A DNA stretch of 64,000 nt from Rhodobacteraceae bacterium S2214. Lineage in GTDB: Bacteria > Pseudomonadota > Alphaproteobacteria > Rhodobacterales > Rhodobacteraceae. The number at the start of each line of letters is the position of its first letter. Positions within the stretch are counted from its first letter, which is position 1. Made by a program: the position numbers and the translations under genes. Below, piece by piece: positions 1 through 9,733 of this stretch. The stretch covers positions 558,001-622,000 of the forward strand of contig CP081161.1 of assembly GCA_025141675.1 (NCBI GenBank), in the 5' to 3' direction. Under the pieces are notes generated by a model that made no database searches, was not told where the DNA came from, and was given only the letters and a program-made list of their open reading frames with translations.

Positions 1-1110
1 GTCACGTTCCGCATCAAGGTAATTGGCAACGGCTTCGCGGAACCCCGGATCGGTGAAATAATGCAGCGAATGTGTCGCCACGGGCAGATAACCACGGGCG
101 AGTTTGTGTTCGCCTTGCGCACCCGCTTCGACGCGGCTCATGCCGTGTTCAATCGCGTATTCAATCGCGCGGTAATAACACAATTCAAAGTGCAGACAGG
201 CGTGGTGTTCGACACATCCCCAATACCGTCCGTACAGCGTTTCGCGCCCGATAAAATTCAGCGCTCCCGCAATGTACTGCCCGTCGCGGACAGCCAGCGA
301 CAGCAGCATGTCGTCGCGCAGGTGTTCTTGTGCTTGATCAAAAAACGCCCGCGTCAGATAGGGCGTACCCCATTTGCGGTTGCCAGTGTCTTGGTAAAAC
401 CGCCAGAACGCGTCCCAATGTTCGGGCTGGATATCGTCGCCCGTCAACATCAGGATATCGCCGCTAAAATCATTGGCCTGTGCGCGTTCCTTACGAATAT
501 TTTTGCGTTTGCGGCTGGCAAGGCTGTTCAGGAAACCATCAAAATCAGCATAGCCGTCGTTTTCCCAATGAAACTGCTGTCCAATGCGGGGCAACAGGCC
601 CATTTCTTCGCCCGCAATTGCTTCTGCCTCTGTGCAGAACGTCACATGAACGGACGACAGCTGGTTGTCGGCGGCAATCTGGATCGCGCCTTGAACGATC
701 GCGGACATACCTATGACTTCAAACCCCGGACGGGTCAGAAAACGCCGTCCAGTGGCAGGGGTAAACGGCACCGCCATTTGCAGTTTCGGATAATAGCGTC
801 CGCCTGCGTTCTCGAACGCATGGGCCCAGTTGTGATCGAAGATATATTCGCCCTGCGAATGTCCCTTGGCGTACAAGGGCGCAACAGCAATAACCTGATC
901 GCCTTGCTTTGCTGTCAAATAGCGGGGCTGCCATCCGGTGCCCGGCCCGACTGATCCGCTGTCTTCTAGGGCCTTCAGAAACCGATAGGTCGTAAAGGGA
1001 TCATAAGGCCTGCCGTCCTGCGTTTCGAGGCAAGCGCAAGCGTCCCAATCGGCCTGCGCAATGGTGCTCAGGTCGGGGTGGGCGGCGATCTCTATGGCGT
1101 CATCAGTCAT
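1..1110 (-). CDS. FemAB-like / GNAT-fold protein (DUF482), 3' end cut by window
   Basis: The minus strand is open from ATG at 1110 to the window edge, giving 370 codons without a stop, so the C-terminus is missing. The protein begins MTDDAIEIAAHPDLSTIAQA and contains the stretches YIFDHNWAHAFENAG, HWENDGYADFDGFLN, SRKRKNIRKER and GRYWGCVEHHACLHFELCYY. From memory these are typical of the DUF482 (FemAB_like, 'peptidoglycan biosynthesis/recognition') family of the GNAT superfamily, whose substrate is unknown. No signal peptide is visible, so a cytoplasmic acyltransferase is inferred. It is the last visible gene of a minus-strand group, 31 bases after the glycerophosphodiesterase. The overlapping plus-strand reading frame at 61-954 is an antisense shadow. 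Confidence 0.8.
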   Translation of the reverse strand, partial: MTDDAIEIAAHPDLSTIAQADWDACACLETQDGRPYDPFTTYRFLKALEDSGSVGPGTGWQPRYLTAKQGDQVIAVAPLYAKGHSQGEYIFDHNWAHAFENAGGRYYPKLQMAVPFTPATGRRFLTRPGFEVIGMSAIVQGAIQIAADNQLSSVHVTFCTEAEAIAGEEMGLLPRIGQQFHWENDGYADFDGFLNSLASRKRKNIRKERAQANDFSGDILMLTGDDIQPEHWDAFWRFYQDTGNRKWGTPYLTRAFFDQAQEHLRDDMLLSLAVRDGQYIAGALNFIGRETLYGRYWGCVEHHACLHFELCYYRAIEYAIEHGMSRVEAGAQGEHKLARGYLPVATHSLHYFTDPGFREAVANYLDAERD

Positions 1111-1141
1111 GAAGGTTGATGTGTGCGCAAAATGCGGTGGG

Positions 1142-1894
1142 TCAAGCGAGGTAGCCTTCAAAAGTCACGTTATCGACTATTTTGCGCGCTTGCGCTTCCT
1201 CTTCAGCAGATTTGATCGTCCAGCATAATATATTGGCACCTGCGGCTTTCAATTCGGCGACGCGGGGGCGGTCCAGATCATGTGCTTCGTGACTGATGAA
1301 TGATGCGCCCGTGCGGTCATAGTCAGGGATTTCACGCAGCCGTTCACACAGATCGACAGCTAACGGTTCCCAATCGGCGGGGTCATAACTGCTGGTCACC
1401 AAACCGCGTGGAATGTGCGGCGCAGCTCCGCCAAACGCGATCACAGCGTGCGGGTTAAACGACATCACAGCGACGTCGCCAGCGTAGCCCGCCAAGACAT
1501 CGGCTGTCGCTTGCTGCAATGATCCAACATTTGGTCCCATGTTCAGGTCTTGATCTTTGATCTCGATCAGCAGCGGAACACGGCCATCAACAAGGGCCAA
1601 AACCTCTGCCAACGTAGGGATGCCAGCCTTGCCACCGCTCAACGGGATTTGCCCAAGCTCTGCCGCCGTCCGCATCGTGATCGGGCCCTGTTCGGCAGTC
1701 AAACGCGCGAGATGATAGTCGTGAAACACCATCGGCACACCGTCCTTGGACAACTGCAGATCAATCTCGATCGCGTAACCTGCATCAATCGCAGCGGTGA
1801 TCGCCTCGATAGAATTTTCGGGGCGACCGTCCGTTTTGTCATGCAACGCCCGATGTGTGATGGGGCGCGTTAGGAATGCTGCGGGAAGTTTCAT
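1142..1894 (-). CDS. glycerophosphodiester phosphodiesterase
   Basis: This 250-residue protein matches the cytoplasmic GDPD (UgpQ-type) TIM-barrel family, which hydrolyses glycerophosphodiesters to glycerol 3-phosphate and an alcohol. The catalytic and metal-binding signature is visible: H14-R15, E26-N27 in 'PENSIEAI', E43 and D45 in 'IEIDLQ', then the 'SKDGVPMVFHD' stretch with H58. There is no signal peptide. The start overlaps the stop of the upstream RidA gene by four bases (ATGA at 1891-1894), so the two are translationally coupled. Likely role: recycling of phospholipid headgroup diesters. The true substrate cannot be read from sequence. Confidence 0.9.
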   Translation of the reverse strand: MKLPAAFLTRPITHRALHDKTDGRPENSIEAITAAIDAGYAIEIDLQLSKDGVPMVFHDYHLARLTAEQGPITMRTAAELGQIPLSGGKAGIPTLAEVLALVDGRVPLLIEIKDQDLNMGPNVGSLQQATADVLAGYAGDVAVMSFNPHAVIAFGGAAPHIPRGLVTSSYDPADWEPLAVDLCERLREIPDYDRTGASFISHEAHDLDRPRVAELKAAGANILCWTIKSAEEEAQARKIVDNVTFEGYLA

Positions 1895-2355
1895 TTGATC
1901 TGAAACACACCATCAATTTCGACAGCAACACCCAGTGGCAGGCTTGGTGCGCTGACAGCGGCACGCGCGTGACGGCCAATATCGCCCAGTGCTTCGACCA
2001 GAAAATCAGATGCGCCGTTGATGACCTTTGGCTGATCCGTGAAATCAGGGGTCGAATTCACAAAACCACCCAGCTTCACAACGCGAACAAGCCGATCCAG
2101 ATCGCCGTCACATGCGGCTTTCAACTGGGTTAGCAGGTTGATCGCACAGGTTTTGGCCGCAGCCATGCCTTGATCAACCGTGTAATCATCCCCCAACTTG
2201 CCCGTCAGTGGACCAGTCACATCCATCGAAATCTGGCCGGATACAAACACCATGTCGCCCGCAATCACGTAGGGCACATAATTGCCCGCAGCAGCAGGGG
2301 CTTCGGGCAACGTCACGCCGAGTTCGGCAAGTTTGGTTTCAATCGCAGATGTCAT
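1891..2355 (-). CDS. RidA family protein (Rid/YER057c/UK114 superfamily)
   Basis: The 154-residue product resembles RidA-type proteins, which in known members deaminate reactive enamine/imine intermediates. Visible family features are 'VFVSGQI' near residue 36 and the C-terminal 'ARAAVSAPSLPLGVAVEI', containing the arginine usually needed for activity. It is longer than canonical RidA (about 128 residues) and looks more like the roughly 150-residue Rid subgroup whose activity is less clear. I chose ATG at 2355 because AAAGGAGC lies just upstream; an in-frame start further upstream lacks that site. It is coupled to the phosphodiesterase gene by a four-base overlap. Confidence 0.88.
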   Translation of the reverse strand: MTSAIETKLAELGVTLPEAPAAAGNYVPYVIAGDMVFVSGQISMDVTGPLTGKLGDDYTVDQGMAAAKTCAINLLTQLKAACDGDLDRLVRVVKLGGFVNSTPDFTDQPKVINGASDFLVEALGDIGRHARAAVSAPSLPLGVAVEIDGVFQIK

Positions 2356-2424
2356 TGCGTGCTCCTTTAATGAACTTAAAGGAACGCTATCCTTGGCCGT
2401 GAGCAGGCGCAATGCACTCCGCGA

Positions 2425-3732
2425 TCACGTCTCGCGGAATGCCTTGGCAAAGTAGTCAGCCAGCGGCTTGATCAGGTAATCCATCGGGCTGCGATCTGCG
2501 GTCCGGACGAAGGATTCCACCGGCATACCGGGGATCAACGTCATGTCCTCGGGCAGGCGATTGATTTCACCTTCGTTCAGCCGCAGTTCCACACGGTAGA
2601 ATGAAGCCGATGTGTTTTCGTCCTGAAACGCATCAGCCGAAATCAGCGTCACAGTGCCAAATAATTCCGGCGTGCGGCGTTGATCAAACGCAGAAAAGCG
2701 CATCGTCGCTTCTTGGCCCACATAAATCTGGTCCACATCGGTCAGTTGCACTTGGGCGGCGATCACCAGCGGGCGGTCTTGCGGAACAAGAAACATCACC
2801 GGATCAGCAGCGCGAATAACAGATCGTTCAGCAAACACGGTCAGGCCGTACACGATGCCGGACAAAGGCGCACGAATATCCAACCGGTCTAGCTGTTCGG
2901 TCAACGTGCGCTGGCGTTCGGACAGTTCCAGTTCGTTGAACTGCAGATCGCGCAGACGCGTGATGGCTTCTTCGCGACGGGTGGTATCAAGGCTTAGCAC
3001 CTCGATTTCAATCTCGGTGATCTGCTCTGCGGCTTGGGCTTCAAGCGCTGCCAATTCGCCAACGCGTCCCAGCATATCAGCTTGTTCACGCTGCAACGCC
3101 GACACGCGGCTGGCTTGGGCAAGACCACGGTCCAGCAGGCTTTGCTGGTCGGCAAGTTCCTGAACGATCAGCGACTTCTGACTTTCCAACGCTTCTTGTT
3201 GGGCTTTGATGCCTGCGATCTGGCTGACGATTTGGGCACGCCGTTGGCCTAACTGTTCCTTGGTCTTGGCCGCCGATTCCAGCCGCGCCTGAAACAAGCG
3301 TTCCTGACCTGCGATCAGGCTATCGATTTCGGGGCGATCAAAGGCGAGCAGTTTTTCGGGGAACGTAATCGTGTCACTTCCATCGCGTTCGGCTTCCAAT
3401 CGGCCACGACGCGCAAGGATTTCAAACAACTGGCCTTCGACGATCACCAATTCGGATTTCAACGCGTTCGAATCTAGCTGGATCAACAGATCGCCCGCCT
3501 CAACAACATCGCCTTCATCGACCAAAATCGCCTCAACGACACCGCCATCAGGATGCTGGATCACTTGGCGGTTGCGGTCGACTTCGATCTGGCCGGATGC
3601 AATCACAGCGCCTGTGATCTGCGCCATGACGGCCCACGTGCCAAAGCCGCCGACAAGCACCAGCATCGCCAGCAGGCCAATGATCATCGGCTTGGCGACA
3701 GACCACCGTTTATTCGGGTTTTGCTCGCTCAT
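2425..3732 (-). CDS. type I secretion membrane fusion protein (HlyD/PrtE family)
   Basis: This 435-residue protein is the periplasmic adaptor of a type I secretion system. It has a short cytoplasmic N-terminus, one membrane segment at about residues 17-36, a biotinyl/lipoyl-like beta segment ('[20 protein letters not shown]', about 59-78), a long Ala/Gln/Glu-rich coiled coil at about 90-285, and a C-terminal beta region with '[12 protein letters not shown]' and '[18 protein letters not shown]'. Family members bridge an inner-membrane ABC exporter and an outer-membrane TolC-like duct. The start overlaps the stop of the ABC exporter gene by four bases. No TolC gene lies nearby. Confidence 0.93.
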   Translation of the reverse strand: MSEQNPNKRWSVAKPMIIGLLAMLVLVGGFGTWAVMAQITGAVIASGQIEVDRNRQVIQHPDGGVVEAILVDEGDVVEAGDLLIQLDSNALKSELVIVEGQLFEILARRGRLEAERDGSDTITFPEKLLAFDRPEIDSLIAGQERLFQARLESAAKTKEQLGQRRAQIVSQIAGIKAQQEALESQKSLIVQELADQQSLLDRGLAQASRVSALQREQADMLGRVGELAALEAQAAEQITEIEIEVLSLDTTRREEAITRLRDLQFNELELSERQRTLTEQLDRLDIRAPLSGIVYGLTVFAERSVIRAADPVMFLVPQDRPLVIAAQVQLTDVDQIYVGQEATMRFSAFDQRRTPELFGTVTLISADAFQDENTSASFYRVELRLNEGEINRLPEDMTLIPGMPVESFVRTADRSPMDYLIKPLADYFAKAFRET

Positions 3733-5468
3733 GATACGCCCCCGCCTTGACCGGTTGTCTTTTTGATTTGATCGGCATTCTTGACCATCTCCTGGAGCAC
3801 CTGATCCTTCGGGCCAAAGGCACGCCGCGCCCCGTTTTCAATCACCAACAACAGATCGCATTCCTGAATAGCAGCAGGACGATGCGCCATGATAAACACG
3901 ATTTTGCCTTCCTCTTTGGTCAGCTTGATCGCGTTGTTCAGTGCGTTTGATCCTTCGTTATCAAGGTTCGAATTTGGTTCATCCAGCACCAGCACAACAG
4001 GGTTGCCATACATCGCACGCGCCAGCCCGATCCGCTGAATTTGACCGCCCGACAGGCGACCGCCATTGGACGCCACGCGGGTGTCGTAGCCATCAGGTAG
4101 CTTGAGGATCATCTCATGCGCCGCCGCCTTTTTCGCAGCTTCCACCACGGCGGCATCATTCGGCTGCATCGACATGCGGGCAATGTTTTCTTTGATGGTG
4201 CCGTCAAACAACTGCACGCGCTGCGGCAGATACCCAATATGTTGGCCCAGAACGTCAGGGTTATACTGGTCCAACGCAGCCCCATCGAGCCGGATTTTCC
4301 CACCCGCAGGACGCCAGATGCCGGTCAATGCCCGCGCCAATGTCGTCTTGCCCGCACCCGATGTGCCGATCACCCCAACCGCTTGTCCGGGCTGGACGGC
4401 AAAGCTGATCATACGCAGCGACGCGGTCTGTTCCCCTGGCGGGATCACAGTGACCTGATCCGCGACAATGCGTGCAGCGGGTTGCGGCAGGGTTGTCCTA
4501 GCATCATCGGCAGGCACATTACCCAAAAGCGTTGACAGATTGCGCCAGCCTTCACGGCCCTTTTGGAACGTCGCAAACTGTCCGACGATCAATTCAATCG
4601 GTGCCAAAGCGCGGCCCAGCAGGATGGAACCGGCAATCATAGCACCCGGCGTCAGTTCGCCCTGCAACACCAGATATGCACCAAGCCCAAGCATCGCGGA
4701 TTGCAAAAACAACCGGAACGTCTTGGTCATCGCGCTAAAGGTGCCCGCGCCATCTGCGGCCGCAATCGTCGCATCAAGACTTTCGCCACGGGCGATCTGC
4801 CACCTGCTAAACGCGGCATCGCGCATACCAAGCGCGTGCACCATTTCGGATTCCTGCCTGATCTGAGCGCCCATCGTTTCGGATTGGAACGTCGCGGCAT
4901 TCGCCTTTTGCAGCGGCTTGCGAGTGGTCAGCTGGTTTGTGATCGCAACACCAATCAAGATCACGCCACCAACAAGGCCAAGCAGGCCCATCAAAGGGTG
5001 AAAGATAAAGATGCCAAGAAAGAATAGTGGCGTCCAAGGCAGATCAAACACAGCCATCAGGGCAGGCGATGTAATCAAACGCTGGACGCTTTCCAGATCA
5101 CGCAGACCTGTGGCCGCCTGTTTCGTGGCTTTGTTAATCGTGGACGCTTTCAACACAGCCGCAAAAACACGGCGGTCCATTGTTGCCTGAAAACGGGCTC
5201 CGACGCGGCCCATAATCCGACCACGCACGTAATCCATGATCCCCATCATCCCGTAAAGGAAGGCGACCAAAACAGATAAGGCGATCAACGTTTCTAAGCT
5301 ACGCGACCCCAAAACCCGATCATAAACATTCAACATGTAAAGCGGGCCGGTCAGCATCAGCATGTTCACGAAGAAACTGAACACGGCGACCATCCAATAC
5401 AGGCCCCGGCTTTGTTTGCGCGCATTGATTAATTCAGCGCGACCTTGTGCTGTCAATTCGTCTGCCAT
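3729..5468 (-). CDS. type I secretion ABC exporter (PrtD family permease/ATPase)
   Basis: This 579-residue half-transporter fuses a transmembrane domain (about residues 24-300, several hydrophobic segments) to an ATPase. The ATPase shows Walker A 'GTSGAGKTT' (368-376), signature 'LSGGQ' (472-476), Walker B 'VVLVLDEP' (491-498) and the switch histidine in 'IVFIMAHRP'. It lacks the N-terminal C39 peptidase domain of bacteriocin exporters, matching the PrtD/HasD type that exports RTX proteases and similar substrates with C-terminal secretion signals. It pairs with the overlapping HlyD-type gene. The RTX protein at 14645-16072 is the only visible candidate cargo in the window, but the link is inferred. 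Confidence 0.94.
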   Translation of the reverse strand: MADELTAQGRAELINARKQSRGLYWMVAVFSFFVNMLMLTGPLYMLNVYDRVLGSRSLETLIALSVLVAFLYGMMGIMDYVRGRIMGRVGARFQATMDRRVFAAVLKASTINKATKQAATGLRDLESVQRLITSPALMAVFDLPWTPLFFLGIFIFHPLMGLLGLVGGVILIGVAITNQLTTRKPLQKANAATFQSETMGAQIRQESEMVHALGMRDAAFSRWQIARGESLDATIAAADGAGTFSAMTKTFRLFLQSAMLGLGAYLVLQGELTPGAMIAGSILLGRALAPIELIVGQFATFQKGREGWRNLSTLLGNVPADDARTTLPQPAARIVADQVTVIPPGEQTASLRMISFAVQPGQAVGVIGTSGAGKTTLARALTGIWRPAGGKIRLDGAALDQYNPDVLGQHIGYLPQRVQLFDGTIKENIARMSMQPNDAAVVEAAKKAAAHEMILKLPDGYDTRVASNGGRLSGGQIQRIGLARAMYGNPVVLVLDEPNSNLDNEGSNALNNAIKLTKEEGKIVFIMAHRPAAIQECDLLLVIENGARRAFGPKDQVLQEMVKNADQIKKTTGQGGGVS

Positions 5469-5623
5469 TGGCGGTTCATCGCTCTATTTATTTTTTGTTA
5501 CTACTTGGGGTATCAATTACCCGATAAAGACAACAACGCCACTGCAAACTAAGGTTGTTGCAATTTTTACGGACAAGCGTCACATCACAATCACCTCTTT
5601 TAAAGATCGAAACTGTTGAATTC

Positions 5624-6346
5624 ATGAAGTCACCTTTTGCCATTTGCTTGACCCTATCCTTGCTTGGCGCATGTAGCGTCGCCCCCGAAGGGGTTTCGGT
5701 CCATGATCCATACGAGGCCCGCAATCGGTCTGTCCACGAATTCAACAAAAACCTCACAGGTGGCTTGGGCAGTGGTGAAAGCAGCGGCCCGCGCATTCCC
5801 GCGCCAATCTCTGAACGTGTGATTGATTTCGCGGATAACGTCGCTTTGCCGGGTGTGATCCTGAATAACACATTGCAGGGCGATCTGGGTGCTGCTGGGT
5901 CCAATTCCCTGCGGTTCCTGATTAATTCAGTTTTCGGTCTTTTTGGCGTATTTGATCCGTCCGATATCATCGGGCTTGAAGAAATTGATGCCGATTTTGG
6001 TCAAACGCTATCTGTTTGGGGCGCACCAGAAGGCGCGTACCTCGAATTACCGCTCATTGGCCCGTCAACCGAACGCGACACTGCGGGTATGATTGTGGAT
6101 GTCCTCATTGATCCGCTGGGTACTTTTTTGAACGAAGACCAATTGCTTGTCGCTTCAGTAGGATCATTGGCCGGACGCGTCGCCAAAATCGACCAAGTGG
6201 GCGATACCATTGGTGATGTTCTGAACGAAAGCGCGGACAGTTACACACAGGCACAGCTGATCTACCTACAGAACCGCCGTTTTGAAATCGGGGCCGAAGC
6301 GGCTGAAGTCGCCGACCCCTACGCCGACCTATACGGAGACCCGTAA
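5624..6346 (+). CDS. mlaA: MlaA/VacJ outer-membrane lipoprotein
   Basis: The 240-residue product begins MKSPFAICLTLSLLGAC, a lipoprotein signal with lipobox LGAC placing the lipidated cysteine at residue 17. The family motif 'YEARNRSVHEFNKNL' follows, then 'FLINSVFGLFGVFD', 'ADFGQTL' and 'GAYLELPLIGPST', typical of VacJ. MlaA extracts misplaced phospholipids from the outer leaflet of the outer membrane and passes them to MlaC. I start at 5624 because the signal peptide begins there; an earlier in-frame start would put 23 charged residues in front of it. Stop and next start overlap (TAATG), so it is coupled to mlaC. Confidence 0.93.
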   Translation: MKSPFAICLTLSLLGACSVAPEGVSVHDPYEARNRSVHEFNKNLTGGLGSGESSGPRIPAPISERVIDFADNVALPGVILNNTLQGDLGAAGSNSLRFLINSVFGLFGVFDPSDIIGLEEIDADFGQTLSVWGAPEGAYLELPLIGPSTERDTAGMIVDVLIDPLGTFLNEDQLLVASVGSLAGRVAKIDQVGDTIGDVLNESADSYTQAQLIYLQNRRFEIGAEAAEVADPYADLYGDP

Positions 6347-6933
6347 TGATCCTGAACCGTCGTCAAATGATCGCGGCCACCAGTGCCGCAGTGCTCATCC
6401 CGCAATCTGCGGCAGCCTTGTCCGTGCAGCAGTCGCAGGCGATCGTCACGGCCCTTGTGACCGAAGTGAACGCGGTCATCGCATCCGGCAAATCCGAAGC
6501 CGCCATGATCCGCGATTTCGAGGTGCTGTTTGATCGCTATTCCGATGTGCCGACAATTGCGCGGTACTGCCTTGGCGCAGACGCCCGCAGCGCAAGCGCG
6601 GCCCAAATGCAGGCCTATACCGTTGCCTTCCGCAGCTACATCGCCAGCAAATACGGCCGCCGTTTCCGTGAATTCGTGGGCGGTGAAATCGTCGTTGAAG
6701 GCGCGGCACCCGTCAAAAGCTGGATCGAAGTTGAGACAACCGTGAAATTGCGGGGGCGTTCCCCGCTCCGCATGGATTTCCACGTCTCTGATCGGTCCGG
6801 TTCGCACAAGTTCTTCAACTTCATCATCGAAGGCGTGAACATGCTATTGACCGAACGGGCTGAAATCGGGGCGCTGCTTGATCGGCAAGGCCGTAACCTT
6901 GATGCGCTGACAGCCGAAATCGGGGCAGCCTGA
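6346..6933 (+). CDS. mlaC: MlaC family periplasmic phospholipid-binding protein
   Basis: The 195-residue protein has an N-terminal export signal with a twin arginine (NRRQMIAATSAAVLIP) and probable cleavage after SAAA near residue 23. The MlaC/Ttg2D fold is suggested by 'FDRYSDVPTIARYCLG', 'YTVAFRSYIASKYG' and 'KFFNFIIEGVNMLLTERAEI'. Family members shuttle phospholipid between MlaA and the inner-membrane MlaFEDB complex. The MlaFED genes are not adjacent here, which is common in alphaproteobacteria. It overlaps mlaA upstream by one base, and its TGATG junction couples it to the small gene downstream. Confidence 0.9.
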   Translation: MILNRRQMIAATSAAVLIPQSAAALSVQQSQAIVTALVTEVNAVIASGKSEAAMIRDFEVLFDRYSDVPTIARYCLGADARSASAAQMQAYTVAFRSYIASKYGRRFREFVGGEIVVEGAAPVKSWIEVETTVKLRGRSPLRMDFHVSDRSGSHKFFNFIIEGVNMLLTERAEIGALLDRQGRNLDALTAEIGAA

Positions 6934-7280
6934 TGCGTAGGCTCGCCGCGATATTGGCTCTGATGCCGACGCTTGCTGCGGCGGGGCCTTACGATGGCAC
7001 CTACAAACAGGTTGCCAACGCGGATTGCGCGAACGTCGGCGTTGATGGTGGTGCGCTGAAGATCGAAGAAGGCATTTTCTTTGGCGTAGACGTGCAATGC
7101 CGCATGACGCGTCCGGTGGACGTGCTGCAAATGGATGCGACGCTCTACACGATGCAATGCTCCAACGACGACGAAGTCTGGACAGAACGCGCGATGCTGA
7201 TGGACGCAGCGGACGACGACGGGATCATCATGATTTGGAACGGTTACGCGTTTGCCTATTCGGCCTGCGAACCTGAATAG
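6933..7280 (+). CDS. small secreted protein downstream of mlaAC, function unknown
   Basis: The 115-residue product begins MRRLAAILALMPTLAAAGP, a clear Sec signal peptide with likely cleavage after AAA near residue 17. The mature part has four cysteines (in 'ADCANVG', 'VQCRMT', 'TMQCSNDD' and 'YSACEPE') that could form two disulfides in the periplasm. I do not recognise the family. The start overlaps the mlaC stop (TGATG), so it is very likely co-transcribed and co-translated with the Mla genes. A role in the envelope is inferred from location only. It ends nine bases before the convergent PBP gene. Confidence 0.75.
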   Translation: MRRLAAILALMPTLAAAGPYDGTYKQVANADCANVGVDGGALKIEEGIFFGVDVQCRMTRPVDVLQMDATLYTMQCSNDDEVWTERAMLMDAADDDGIIMIWNGYAFAYSACEPE

Positions 7281-7289
7281 ACCTGACTG

Positions 7290-9470
7290 CTAGTTTGCGT
7301 TGTTTAGGATGTTATTCAACACATCCAGAATGGCACCGTCATTTGGCGATTCCGGCGCTGCGGGTGCGGGCGCTTGTGGTGCGGCGACGCCCGGCTGGAA
7401 ATTCGGATCGCTGCGACGCAACTGATTGCCCGGGCCTTGCATCGGCAGCGGCACAGGCTGCTGACCGTCAAGCACACGCGTCATCGTCTCGCGCCAGATA
7501 TCAGCAGGCAGACCTCCACCAGTCACACCGGACAGCGGGCTGTTGTCGTCATAGCCCATCCAAACGCCTGTCACGTAATCGCCTGTAAAGCCGATAAACC
7601 AAGCATCCCGCGCGGATTGAGTCGTGCCGGTCTTGCCTGCAATCTGCCAGCCATCAATCTTCGCACGCGCGCCAGTGCCGCGATCGACCACTTGGCTCAT
7701 CATCCACGTCAGTTCGCGGGCGGACCGTTCACGGATCACACGTTCTTTGATCCCGCCAGCAAGGGCTGGAAAAATCTCGTTCGTGGCGGCGACTTCAAGT
7801 TCGACAAATCCGTAAGGATCAACAGCGGACCCACCGTTCAGGATACCCGCATAAGCACCTGTCATTTCGATCAATGTGCTTTCGGATACGCCAAGCGCCA
7901 GCGCTGGACCATCGGCTAGATCGCTTTCGATCCCGAAGCCTTCTGCGACAAGCCGCACAATATCGCGGCCCACGTTTTCTGACAGGATCACCGCTGGAAT
8001 GTTCCGGCTTTCGACAAGGGATTCCGTCAGCGTCACCGGACCTTTGAACTGGCGGTCATAGTTTTGCGGACACCAATCGCCAGATCCGGGTGTGGACCAG
8101 CACATGTCAGTATCGTTGACGTAATCGTTGGGCGAGAAATCCATTTCCAAAGCAGCCGCAAAGATAAACGGCTTAAACGCCGATCCGGGCTGTCTACGGG
8201 CCTGAATGGCGCGGTTGAAATCACCGGGGTTCGGGGCAGATCGCCCGCCGACCATCGCCCGTACAGCGCCATCTGCGGACATCACAACAATCGCAGCTTC
8301 AGCTTCTGATCCTGCTTTCACCTTGTTTTCAAAGACCCAAGTCAGGGCGTCTTCGGCGCTGGCCTGAATGTCTTGATCGAACGTCGTGTGAATGTTCACG
8401 TCTTCTGTCGTGTTGCGCGTGAAGAATTCGGGGCCGGACGCCATCACCCAATCGGCGAAATATCCGCCGGTGTCTTGTTTCGCAGCAGACGACAACGTCG
8501 CTGGGTTCGCGCGGGCATCAGCGGCCAGTTCGGGCGACAGACGTTCTTGCACCTCCATCAAGCCAATGACGACGTTCGCGCGTTGTTGGGCAGCTTCCAG
8601 ATTGCGGGTCGGCGCGCGCGAAGATGGGGCGGGAAGCAAACTCGACAGCATCGCAGCTTCCGCAGGGCGCAGGTCACTGGCTGATTTCCCAAAGTAGCGT
8701 TCAGATGCAGCCGCAAATCCACGCGATCCCGCACCCAAATAGGCGCGGTTCAGGTAGATCGTCAGAATTTCGTCCTTTGTGTACGCGACCTCCATGCCCA
8801 TCGCGTAAACGGCTTCTTTGACCTTCCGCCACAAAGTGGTGCGGCGGCAATCGGCCTCATATGCGGCTTCTGAATCCCATTGGTTCGGATCAAACGGGGT
8901 GCCAAGGCACAGCAGCTTCGCCACCTGTTGCGTGATCGTAGACCCGCCGTTGCCGGACAACGGGCCACGGCCAGCGCGTAGGTTGATCCGGACCGCAGAG
9001 GCGACACCGCGCGGCGAAATGCCAAGGTGACGGTAGAACCGTTTGTCCTCGGATGCGACGACGGCGTTGACCAAATGGGGGCTAACCGTGTCGGTCGTGA
9101 TCATCCCGCCGAACTGGTCGCCACGCCAAGCAAATGTATCGCCAAAGCGGTCCTGCAATGTCACCGAACCACGGGCGCGGCCATCAATGACGCTATTTGC
9201 AGGGGGCATTTGTGACGCGAAGTAGAACACGCCAAGACCAACCATAATGCAGACAATTGCAGTGCCGCCCCAGATCAAGCGCCAGACGGCGCGGAAAATG
9301 CCGCCAATGAACGCGGTTAACAGCCCGATAGGGCCGCGACGTTTGGCTGGCGCACGTTTTACGGCCTTGCGCGCACGCGCAGGTTTCTTGGGTGCGGGCT
9401 TTTTCGGTGCGTCCGCAGCATACCGTTTTTCAGCAACCAATGGGCTGCGTTTCTTACCATTTCCGCTCAT
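7290..9470 (-). CDS. class A penicillin-binding protein (PBP1A family)
   Basis: This 726-residue bifunctional peptidoglycan synthase has a Lys/Arg/Ala/Pro-rich cytoplasmic tail (1-48) and a membrane anchor near 67-86. The GT51 glycosyltransferase domain has catalytic E141 in 'VVASEDKRFYRHLG' plus 'GGSTITQQVAKLL' and 'KDEILTIYLN'. The transpeptidase domain has S430-x-x-K433 (SAFK), SRN at 488-490 and KTGTT at 613-617. The C-terminus is Pro/Ala-rich. It polymerises and cross-links peptidoglycan in the periplasm. It appears monocistronic: the start at 9470 faces the glnK promoter region and the end converges on the mla group. Confidence 0.95.
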   Translation of the reverse strand: MSGNGKKRSPLVAEKRYAADAPKKPAPKKPARARKAVKRAPAKRRGPIGLLTAFIGGIFRAVWRLIWGGTAIVCIMVGLGVFYFASQMPPANSVIDGRARGSVTLQDRFGDTFAWRGDQFGGMITTDTVSPHLVNAVVASEDKRFYRHLGISPRGVASAVRINLRAGRGPLSGNGGSTITQQVAKLLCLGTPFDPNQWDSEAAYEADCRRTTLWRKVKEAVYAMGMEVAYTKDEILTIYLNRAYLGAGSRGFAAASERYFGKSASDLRPAEAAMLSSLLPAPSSRAPTRNLEAAQQRANVVIGLMEVQERLSPELAADARANPATLSSAAKQDTGGYFADWVMASGPEFFTRNTTEDVNIHTTFDQDIQASAEDALTWVFENKVKAGSEAEAAIVVMSADGAVRAMVGGRSAPNPGDFNRAIQARRQPGSAFKPFIFAAALEMDFSPNDYVNDTDMCWSTPGSGDWCPQNYDRQFKGPVTLTESLVESRNIPAVILSENVGRDIVRLVAEGFGIESDLADGPALALGVSESTLIEMTGAYAGILNGGSAVDPYGFVELEVAATNEIFPALAGGIKERVIRERSARELTWMMSQVVDRGTGARAKIDGWQIAGKTGTTQSARDAWFIGFTGDYVTGVWMGYDDNSPLSGVTGGGLPADIWRETMTRVLDGQQPVPLPMQGPGNQLRRSDPNFQPGVAAPQAPAPAAPESPNDGAILDVLNNILNNAN

Positions 9471-9561
9471 GTCTCGCCTGCACCGTTCCGGTATCTTTCG
9501 GCCATCATACGCGCTGCAAGTACGAATGTAGAGAACCCAGATGGCCCAGCGGCGCTTTTAT

Positions 9562-9613
9562 GTTTCGTCTAATTTTTAGGCGAAACGATTAATTTGTGCA
9601 AAAAATGTGCAAA
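9562..9613. promoter_or_regulatory. inverted repeat and paired TGTGCAAA boxes upstream of glnK
   Basis: The gap between the PBP gene and glnK (9471-9733) holds an inverted repeat GTTTCG-N13-CGAAAC at 9562-9586. It is followed by two direct copies of TGTGCAAA at 9595-9602 and 9606-9613, exactly 11 bases apart, so on the same helix face. A regulatory site for glnK-amtB is inferred. I could not make a convincing sigma-54 -24/-12 element or a classic NtrC site here. Confidence 0.4.
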
Positions 9614-9733
9614 TTGCGTTGAGCACGCCCAAAAAGGGCCTCCAGAATCGTTGTTCCCCTCGGCGAGATACCGCCACTTAGGCCCACAGCCGCACGGTCG
9701 CGGCATTTGGGCAGAACGACAAGGGGACCCCTC

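Noticed and set aside
61..954. 297-codon plus-strand reading frame at the window start
   Set aside because: It lies opposite a longer minus-strand frame (1-1110) with clear DUF482 motifs; its own translation has no recognisable domain and is Arg/Ala/Phe-rich shadow sequence.
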